Positions 55,340 to 64,000 of a DNA stretch of 64,000 bases are shown piece by piece. The notes beneath the pieces are model-generated. The model had not been told where the DNA came from and made no database searches. It worked only from the letters and a program-made list of their open reading frames with translations. The stretch spans positions 2,894,001 through 2,958,000 of the forward strand of contig OY855912.1 in NCBI GenBank assembly GCA_963693305.1, written 5' to 3'. This DNA comes from Meandrina meandrites (lineage: Eukaryota > Cnidaria > Anthozoa > Scleractinia > Meandrinidae). Numbering within the stretch: the first letter of the stretch is position 1; every line of letters starts with the position of its first letter. Both the position numbers and the translations under genes were made by a program.

Positions 55340-58300
55340 AAAAACTAATGTCTAGTAGTTGAAATAGTTATATAAAAAGAGTTTAAAAAATTGAAACGAG
55401 TTACAAGCATGAACTGGTAGGGAAAAAAATAGATATCATAAATTAGGTGCTATAAATAAAATGGGCTTTGACAAGATTTTTAAAAGAGGAAGAAATGTGA
55501 ATCAGAAGTCAGTAAAAACATTGAACTTGAACCACGTCCATTTGAGAAAAGGAAACGCTGCTAATAGAAATATGGCAGTAGAAATCACTATTCAGCTTAA
55601 GAGTCTCTGACTGAGTAATCCGGGCAAAATGAAAAAATGTCGGAAGAAGGGGGTCGGCCGATCTCCGCCATATTTATGTTGCATACAGGTCTTACCCAAC
55701 CAGTAACCATGGCAACATTTTTTTGTTGATTGACTTCATTGTTTCGGAGATCAGACCACCCCCCCAAAAATTGCCCCAGTGGCGTGACAAAAGTTGTGAT
55801 TTTGGGCCAACTTTAGCAGTGTGTATCTCGGAACTTTTTCAAGCAACAGATTTAATTTTACATCAGCATAACCCTTATCCTTTGGTGGTTTAAATGCATA
55901 CAAGAACAAATGTTTACTATACATCATTCAAGTTCTGCATGCAATCTTAGAAGGCATAATTCGCGACGTTTTCAAAAGTCGCAAAACTAGGCATTTTAAA
56001 ATTCCTGTTTCTCTAGGGTCCGGGAAGATACAAATATCAAACTAATTGCAAGTTACTCACCACATATAGGAGAATGTTTTAAGCCAGTGTTAAAATTGAG
56101 CCAGCGAATTTGAATTATTTTAACGGTTTACTGTTTTACCACTTCGACGACTTTCATTTACCCAAGCAAATCCTTCTACTCTCGATCGGTTGATCCGGAT
56201 TTGGCCGTGTAAACGTCCCCTAACAGCTGTAAACAATCAATAACTTTTTTTCCTGGCTTGCCATTTTTGTTTACCCCGTAAAACATATTCATTTTGAGCG
56301 AGAGACAGAAATGCTGAAAAAAGTACGGCTATTACGATTATGCTGGAGATTGCGTGACAACAGTTGAACATGAAGCTTTCAGCGTGGCCATCAAAGGACG
56401 TCAAGCCAAAGCAAAATGTTTCCCGTTGATTAGAAGAATGCTTTCTTTTATCCCTGAATACTTGATCTTGATTCCTAAAAAGCTTTCAAACATCCATAAA
56501 TGGGCTGTATGGGTCTTGTATAAGCTCGCTAGAAAGTCGGCACGGTAGGCACGGAATAAACTGGCACCGCTGATGTCATGTTCATAAGTTTGTTAAATGT
56601 TCGGCTATTCCCACTGACTCCTGTCGTCTCGAGGCTTAGTTATGGTTCGTTTATTCGTCAGACAAGGCCATGGAACTTAGTTGAAGAGGCGAATGATGTT
56701 TGCTTGGTAACTTCTGACATAAATTCTTAGTGCTTAGTAACCTGGCATGGAATGGACTTGCGGAAAACACCTGGAATCCGGGTAACGATTGGCTCGATCT
56801 ACATCCATTCTTGGAGTCCTGTGTGCCATTCTCCTCCCAAGGAACGCAGGCTTACAAAACGGCTGCATATCAAACCTAGGGTAACGGACGATCAAGTTAA
56901 ATAAGTTGGATTGGATTGTCAGTACATTGTCAATTGGATTGGTCAGTACAAAACACAGACTGTGGAATAAGGACTGTGCAGAAAAATGTTTTTCACCTGT
57001 TTTTTTTTTTAATTTATTTTTATGCAATGTGTTTCAATGCACGATGTCTTTCAAATTCTCACGTGCCTATCGCGCGAGCCAGACATGATGGAATCAACAT
57101 CAGGCAGTCACTAACAAGCACGCATAAAGCAGCGTGAAGGAGCTCAGGGAATCCTAGACGAGTATAGCTAACTGTCGTGGGTCGTGGGTCGTGGGTAGAA
57201 GTCGTGGGTCGTGGGTGTGGGTAAAGTCGTGGGTGTGGGTAAAAGTCGTGGATAACAAAAAACACCTTAACACCGTTTTCCAGAGTTAGACTCCAAATCG
57301 CTTTGTGTACTCTGTGGACAAGAATTGGCACGGTAATGACACCGGGGAGGGTGGGAGAAGGGAAAAGAGGTTCATTTTTATAGGACTCGCACCAGGACTC
57401 CTTTCTCAAAATCGTTTGTGTGGAACTATTATTGCCAACGAGTCAGGCCTTCTGGAAGACCAGAAGGCCTGACGAGGCGGCAGATTATAGAGCCGTGAGA
57501 AGATTTGTATGTGCGGAAAAATCTCACAAACGCTCCAAAATGTAGAAATGTAAGTAATGTAATGTAAGGTAATGTAATGTAAGGTAGATCGTGACGACAC
57601 AATGTCTGATGTTTTTAGCCAATCTGTTGAGCAGAAACTGTTCAGCACGTGCACAATTTGTCATAGTTGTGGCCAATCAGCGCGCTACTTATTTGTTCAG
57701 CACGTGCACGATGCATGATTCATGGCGTCGATACGTGATCCGCAAACTCACATGTGTGAGAAGCTAAACAACGGCCGGTACGCGATATGCTTTTAGCCAT
57801 GCATGGCGGGTGCCAAGAATCGCCTGCGTAAGGCCTAGACTGTAACGAGAGGCTCTTCCGAAAAGATTTATTCAAGAAGATCTGCCCAGAATCAATGGAG
57901 AAACAAAGAAGATGACCTCGGATACAGGCAAAGTGAAAACTGCCCACGTTTGTTGCAGTATTGAGCTGAGTGACACTGAATCGCTGCAGAATTATTTCCC
58001 TTCGCATTGCCAGTAGATTCTTCCAGTACCAAGTAAGCTTTATTGAGATTATTTGAATTTTTTATTTCGATGAAAAGTGCGTTCTTTGCTTCATTTTTCC
58101 CCTACTCGCTAGTAATGGCAATCTTTCGGACTGAAAAAAGATCGAACTGAAAGCATTTAGAATCTGTACGTGACCGCTTTATCGAAACAATCTCCGCAGG
58201 AATTCCAAACCGCGGTATGGAAATCGCCATGAAATGTTCATTGCTCTAGTTCTACATCTTGTGTTTTAAGAGCACTAAGTACTGTATATATATACTCTGT

Positions 58301-59091
58301 ATATGTGCTTCTAAAAGCAAATAAAAAGGAAATTTATTTTATGGAGTTGTTTCAAATGACGACCAATGACGCGTATGGCGACAGGAGCTTGTAATTGTAA
58401 TTGTAGCTTGCGCCCCCACGACGCGAGGTCATAATTTCAAAATAAAGTATTTCTTAGCTGGATGACCTCGAAAGTAAACACTTTATACCTGTTTCTACCG
58501 GTATATTTTATTTTAGGCCGCGAATGCCCTAAATCTTTTTGATTTTCGAACGATTTTCTTCAGCGCCAGAATCAAAACAATAAAAAACTCTCGCAGTCGA
58601 CAGAGAGTCTTTAATATTAAATTTAGTAATCAATTAGTCTTGTGAAGCGGGTAGGGGGTTGGGTAAAATGCAGCCTTTATTTGTGTTACTATATATGAAG
58701 TAAACAAAGGCTATATATTTTCCGAGTTTCAGTGGCTCACAGCCACTCTGATTTAACGTCTATTGGACTTAAAAAACAGCTGACACCTTTCCAAAATAGC
58801 GGCATAGAACTGCAATGGCTTGCAACCCTCAAATTACATGGATTTCACAAGGTTTCTCACTACTTTAGTATCATTTTAGAACTCCTTCATTAGGCCTTCA
58901 CCAAATCGCATCAGTTTATTCCACAAACATTCCGCAACGAATACATGCAATGTACATTGATCACACCCACATCATAAAGTGTACTTTTAGTCAAACATTT
59001 ACAATAAATTTATTATCCTCACAACCCTTCTCTCTTGTTGTACTCGTTGGCACTTCTACCGATAGGTACCACTAGTTTATTTAATCACAAC
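55340..59091. other. Intergenic or large intron, no gene recognised
   Basis: It could be an intron of the DEG/ENaC gene. I searched both strands for its TM1 or ectodomain and found none. A G-rich minisatellite lies at 57154-57266, and GTAATGTAATGTAAGG repeats lie near 57552-57586. Confidence 0.4.
57154..57266 (+). repeat. GTCGTGGGT minisatellite, copy 1
   Basis: After CTAGACGAGTATAGCTAACT come about ten GTCGTGGGT or GTGGGTAAA-type units, ending GATAACAAAAAACACC. An inverted copy with the same flanks lies at 61427-61547. Runs of GGG at short spacing could form a G-quadruplex. Confidence 0.82.
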
Positions 59092-59492
59092 TATAACAAA
59101 ATTCTCGAATCTGATTGGTTCTTAGCACGCCCTATTTTTTACCAAATTGGAGCGCGCCGGGCTAAAGTGTCCAATAACAAAGTGTCCAATAACAAGGTGT
59201 CCAATAACAAAGTTCGCGTGCTGCGCATGCGCGCGCTCTTTATTTGGTTCCTTGTTGTGAGCTTCAAGAATGGCTTTTTTGCCTTAGTGATGATAAATCC
59301 TGAGTAGGCTTCGCTTTATCTAATTTTTTCTCAAATTTTGTTATACTTATGATTAATTGGTAATAGGACTTCGTGTCGTCCAATTCTGTCTGTAATCAAA
59401 CTCGTGATTAAACAAATCGGACTCCCGCAAATCACTCGTATGATTACAGACCGAATTGGACTCCACTCAGTCCTATTACCATTACTAATAGC
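59092..59492 (+). repeat. Dispersed hairpin-type repeat, copy 2
   Basis: Related in opposite orientation to 10430-10775 (shared TCTGATTGGTTCTTAGCACG-like start and GGTAATAGGACT hairpin end). This copy carries three direct GTGTCCAATAACAAA units at 59167-59211 that copy 1 lacks. Confidence 0.65.
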
Positions 59493-61426
59493 AAGAATCT
59501 TTATCAGCGTTCTATTTGTATAGTTAAAACAAACGGCTTTCGCTTAGTTTCTAGGCATATTCATGTATTCGTTACTTGTCACCATGCATGTTCGGGCAAT
59601 AAACCTTGCAAATAGCATAGAGTAGAACGACCTATCCAATCAAAGCGCGACAACCAAAACAGCGAGCGGTTTGCTCTCGACGGTAGTTTATGCTTTGACA
59701 ACATAGCGATACGTTTTGTTTTAAACTTTGCCCGTTATAAAGGACTTTTTGGAAAGGCAGGTCAACAGAAACATGCCTAACAGAACTCAAGAATACAATA
59801 AGAATAAAATTATTCTTCAAAGGCGGAATGAGGGCAAACAAGGGCCGATAAGTTAAAAGGAAGATAAGACTTTCATCAGAATTTATAACGAATATTTCGT
59901 TTTTCTGAATAGTTTCAAATTCATGGAAACCTCAAAATATTACTTTTCCAACGTAGGAAAACACCAACGGAGTAATTAAAAACGAGAAATAAACAAGGAT
60001 TACGAATGGCTTACTTGATAAACTTTGCCAATTTTTGCAAGATCCGCGGTTATTCCGTTTTCCGTGACCCTGCTCTTTTGCCACATTTAACACAAAACCT
60101 TTTGAAAATACACGTTAATTTTAGACCGTATGCAAATTTTGTTCGCGTTTTTTAAATGATTCGTTTTATTCCTTAAATAAGGTACAACACCAGCTGAAAA
60201 TGTCGCTTGGCCGGATGTTCAAACTGTATCAATTTTATTCCCAATAAGTTGCTTTTTTGAAGTAAACTACATCAGCGTACAAAATGGCAGAGGAGTCGCT
60301 ATCGGACTCCACTACCGATCGACCTAAATATACAAATCTGAAAAGGACAACTCACAGAACAACTGGCAGCACGTTGTTTTCTCCCGGATCCTCGGTCGAA
60401 AAGGCGAATGATTTAAGTTTTACTATCCTTTGTTCAGTTAACCATGACGCCTGAAAAATACCGATATGAGCGTGTAGCGGCCGTGGGAAAGAATGTCAAC
60501 CTCAAAGAAAGAACAGACGGGAATTGGAGCCTGGGAATCAGAGAAACCGGTGCTTTGTAATAAAAGCCTAGCCCTAACGTTTAAGAAGTAGCTTTGTTTT
60601 AAGTTTCTGTTCTTGTAGTTTTACAAAGAGAAATGTTTTCTAAATGAAATAATGTTTTCCTTCTTTAAAGTCCTTAGCCCCCCCCCCCCCCCCCCCACCC
60701 CTCTCTCTCTCAAAGGGACGGACCATTATTTCAGTCTTTGGAAGGGGGGGGGGGGGGTGATGACAAATATTCCGGATAAAAATTGCAATAAATGCATAAT
60801 AAATTGTTGCAAACACGATATGTATAACAAAAAATAGTTTGCATTTGGAAAAAAAATGTTTGTAGAGGTGCAAACATTTTAAAAAAAGTTTGCAGAGGAA
60901 AAATTTTCATATACCCCCTCCAAATAACGCTCCGTCCCTAATTAGCTCGGTCGGGAAGTTAGATTTTTCTAAATAAAGCATCGTGGTCATGAAGATTTAT
61001 TTTGGGAATGAAAAAGCTGTTACTCAAGACATAAAATCAAGTTGCTAAAAAATATCAAGCGGCGCTACTCTTGGCTGCAAACATGTCGACCAGACACAAA
61101 AAATATAGCGCGCCTAGCTTAGCCTGTTCCAGGCTCTCTTTTGTTGACGAGAGCGAAAAGAGTGGGCACTACATATGTGCAGGGGCAAAATACAAGCCTT
61201 GAACCGCTTAAACTTGACTTTACGGAGCAAAGGTATGGACGTTACCTTTCTTCTTTTCTCTCATCCCTAGTCGTACCAATTCTTTTTTGCAGAGTACACT
61301 AAGCCATTTTACGACTTAAAGACTTTCACTGAAAAAAAATAAACTTGCAGTGTATAAAGCCATCTGTAAGCTATTCAATTAACATTACGAATTATAATTA
61401 TTCCTCGGAGGGAGAAGTTTCTAAAA

Positions 61427-61547
61427 GGTGTTTTTTGCTACCCACGACTTTTACCCACACCCACGACCCACGACTTCTACCCACACCCACGACTTTACCC
61501 ACACCCACGACCCACGACCCACGACAGTTAGCTATACTCATCCTAGA
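61427..61547 (-). repeat. GTCGTGGGT minisatellite, copy 2 (inverted)
   Basis: On the minus strand it reads like copy 1 at 57154-57266, including the flanks AGTATAGCTAACTGTCGTGG and AAAAAACACC. It differs in the order of the GTGGGTAAA and GTGGGTAGAA units. Confidence 0.82.
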
Positions 61548-62049
61548 CTGATCTGTGGAGCAGCATTGAAATATTCGCTTCAGAAATGGAAATTTGAAGA
61601 GAGGAAATAAAAATCAATTTGCCTGTTCCTCACCCTTGGGAAGAAGCTTTCGGCTGTTTTGACAGAAAGACACACTTACTTTGCCGAGTTACCTCGGAAT
61701 TTTAACTGCCTTGGTTATCCTTTTATACTCAGTTCGCGTTAATTCGCAGTCAGTACGCATTTTAATATCATACCCGTATTTTATACCCCAGACCGTATTA
61801 CATACATAGTCAGATACATACTCCGATCCGCAGTCCGATGTCCACGTTTTATACCTCAGTTCATGCTCGAACAAAAAAAAATTAGAAAAATTAGATTCGT
61901 GAATAAATCGCACTACTGAGAGTCAATCAGATTGCAAGGATCACCAGTGATTTCACTTGCAAAGATATCGATTTCGTCCCGTTAGCTGACGAGAATTTGC
62001 CATGTTTCAATGGTGAATGAGCCAAAATAAATCGATATTAAGTCGAAAC

Positions 62050-62175
62050 ATCTTCAGACCGTCCTCGGCCATCTTCGGGAATCTTCGGAAAAGTTCGGAA
62101 AATGTTAGGAAACATTCGTATGACCACCGGACAACGTTTTGAAAATCATCGGAAATCTTCGGAAAATCGTAAAAA
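62050..62175 (+). repeat. Dispersed TCTTCGGAA-type repeat, copy 3
   Basis: CATCTTCGGGAATCTTCGGA and ATCGGAAATCTTCGGAAAAT form a roughly 10-bp-periodic pattern. Similar to 26690-26830 (inverted) and, more weakly, 11797-11925. Confidence 0.6.
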
Positions 62176-62225
62176 AAACCTCGTTATTAGTGTTATTAGT
62201 AGGTTAATAAAATAAACAAAATAAT

Positions 62226-62326
62226 ACATGGTTGCTTGGAGATATGAAATTTCTATTCTCGTGTTCAACTCGATATCTCACAGTTGAACACTCGAAGATA
62301 AATTTCATATCTCCGCGCAACCATGT
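62226..62326. repeat. 101-bp hairpin element
   Basis: ACATGGTTGC, GGAGATATGAAATTT and CGTGTTCAACTCG are each matched by their complements in reverse order around a GATATCTCAC centre. Related to the hairpin at 63213-63299. Confidence 0.78.
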
Positions 62327-63212
62327 AGTATCCTCTATTAGTTGAAGCTCGTTTAAGCGCGCAACAAAAATATTTTCTATTGTAACTTGCTGGCAACCAA
62401 TGCAATGATGTTTTAATCGGTGTGATTTAGCGACTATGCCTTCCCACTTGGCTAGCAAGGACAGTAGGTTCCGGCGGAATAATATATACTTTTTTTACAC
62501 CGGTAACAATATAATAATATGACATAAACCCCATAGGGTAGCGACTAGTAACGGCACGCTATTTTCCTTCGATCCCACGCCCTGGATTCATTTGCCAATT
62601 TTAAAAATCAAGGGGAAGCAATATCTAAGCGATATCTATCTCTTCTACTTCCACCCTCTGTTTTTCTGATACATCACTTTCTTTAGCCCAATAGGAAAAA
62701 AAAAACAGAAAAAAGCAGAAGAAAAAATAAACCACAAAACAAAAAACAACAGTTGGGGACTGCAAAAACAGTTGGTTGCATTTACAAGGTGGTGGAATGA
62801 ATAGATTTTGTAGATAAGAAATTTATGTACGGAAATGCAGACATCAGCCATGATAGCTAGGTTAATGGCATTTCATGGAAATAGTCCTTTTTGTTATTTC
62901 TTAGTCGTCGGTATGAAAACAGACCAACCAATTAATAGACAGAGGATGTTAACGGTTGAAAGATGGCGATCGATAGAAAAATTAGGTTCACTGAAGCTGA
63001 CATAAAATTGTTCACTAAGGTACAAACATGAAGAAGGAAACTTCACGACTTAAAACAATTCAAGGACTGTTTCTTGCAAAGTAGACCAAGGGCGAGATAT
63101 TTAAGAAATTCCAGCCACCGAGTTGCAAGAGTTTACGTATTAAAGGTTTGTTCTTTCGACTCGCTTCTCTAGTGTTTGTCTATATAACAAAAAGAACATT
63201 ACACGTTGGGTA

Positions 63213-63299
63213 AGATATGAATTTTACGTTCTCATGGCAAAAACAATATCTCACTCGTGAGATGTTGTTTTTCCCACTAGAACATAAAATTCATATCTT
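63213..63299. repeat. 87-bp hairpin element
   Basis: AAGATATGAATTTTA with GTTCTCATGG is complemented by the right arm, with a centre of ATCTCACTCGTGAGAT. The order of blocks (GATATGAAATTT-like arm, ATCTCAC centre) resembles 62226-62326. Confidence 0.72.
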
Positions 63300-64000
63300 T
63301 GATCCACGGCGTTTGACAACGTGTTGGCAGCAGTACGATGGCGCGAAATGACGTCATTGATATCCTCACCAGTTAGGATATGGAACATACGCCACTACGG
63401 TTCGGATGTAATTTCGTATAAATTTTATCAGTGTTCTATTTTCTAGTAAAACACTCGGATCTATGTTAATAATAAAGTGTACTTCTGTTAAAAGCCTCGT
63501 GCGTGTCGCCTGCGCGCTCCACTGAGCCCAAATGAACGCAAATACAGTGTACCCACTAACGTTTTCCTTGCAGCTAAAGAGAGGAATTGACACCGCATTC
63601 CTGTTATCTGTTTTGACACGGATCTGGAGTCAGCTCAGAGTGAACCACAGTCGAAAATCAGCAAGCCTTCCCAACGTTACTGACTACCCACTGCCTTTCG
63701 TTAGATGGAAAACGTAACCAATTATAGTAACAAAACAGAGCAGCGAAATTTGCAGTGTGGACATTCCGCTTTGGAATTGCAAAAAAAAACTGTCTAAAAA
63801 CCTGTGAAACTCACCAGTGACGCAAAGCAAAGAACAAAGAACTTCGAAACAATACAGAGTAGGAAAACAAGAACTCTAAAACAAAGAAAAATGTCACAGT
63901 CAGGGACGAATGTGAACTTTGATATATTCCATTTTTTAGGTAAAGTAAATACTGTAAATTACTTGCATTCGCGTTGTGAGCGACAGCTGTTGTTAACACG

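Larger units (their letters stand above)
59493..64000. other. Repeat-rich region without recognised gene
   Basis: Contains C/G runs near 60679-60757, the inverted minisatellite copy at 61427-61547, a TCTTCGGAA repeat at 62050-62175 and two hairpins (62226-62326 and 63213-63299). A 56-codon frame from an ATG in good context at 60284 and a 19-codon frame ending at a GT site near 63018 are too short to call. Confidence 0.4.

Noticed and set aside
56354..56548. 64-codon plus-strand frame (VEHEAFSVAIKGRQAKAK)
   Set aside because: No domain, no splice context and no neighbouring exon found.
60284..60454. 56-codon plus-strand frame with a strong start context
   Set aside because: It is short and polar, with no domain and no visible downstream exon. 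It could be a first exon but nothing supports it.
62952..63018. Short frame (MAIDRKIRFTEAD) ending at an AAG-GTAC donor-like site
   Set aside because: Nineteen codons and no partner exon to the right.

Overview
The window is animal nuclear DNA. It has multi-exon genes with GT-AG introns plus one AT-AC intron, tRNA-headed SINEs, Penelope-like elements and very many small inverted-repeat transposons. A T-type calcium channel, a DEG/ENaC channel and a tandem family of divergent class A GPCRs, together with this repeat content, fit a cnidarian, probably an anthozoan such as a stony coral or anemone. That assignment is inference from gene families and repeat types; no marker gene fixes the species.

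Layout. 1-13.4 kb, minus strand: a Cav3 (T-type) voltage-gated Ca2+ channel running from its N-terminus through domain III. Domain IV lies beyond the left edge. I could place 18 exons from homology and splice sites, and the first placed intron is a U12-type AT-AC intron. 15.0-24.1 kb, minus: two tandem three-exon GPCR genes with identical architecture; their third exons are almost identical over 218 nt while their second exons are far more diverged. 26.5-29.6 kb: a 3.1-kb unit with terminal inverted repeats and an apparent 6-bp target duplication, holding a near-perfect 151-bp palindrome and a dead Penelope-like reverse transcriptase. 31.3-32.3 kb and 36.9-37.9 kb, minus: two intronless GPCRs. 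38-42 kb: a hAT transposase remnant, a Penelope GIY-YIG remnant and a 2.4-kb TIR element. 46.2-48.8 kb: two more intronless GPCRs, convergently transcribed. 51.1-53.2 kb, minus: the 3' half of a DEG/ENaC (ASIC-like) channel. A 2-kb TIR element with a decayed Mutator-like transposase sits just upstream. 55.4-64 kb: no gene recognised, mostly repeats.

The protein-coding content is entirely membrane signalling: a low-voltage-activated Ca2+ channel, a trimeric Na+/cation channel and six related rhodopsin-class receptors. Nothing shows that they act together. The six receptors share a TM3 signature (TGGNFxWxG-like) and a basic K/R-V-T-K/R-M start to TM6, so they look like one locally expanded family. 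Four are intronless and two have identical phase-2 introns. All six reading frames are open, but several key class A residues differ (ERR or ERF for ERY, CRLP or FWSP for CWLP, a missing ECL2 cysteine).
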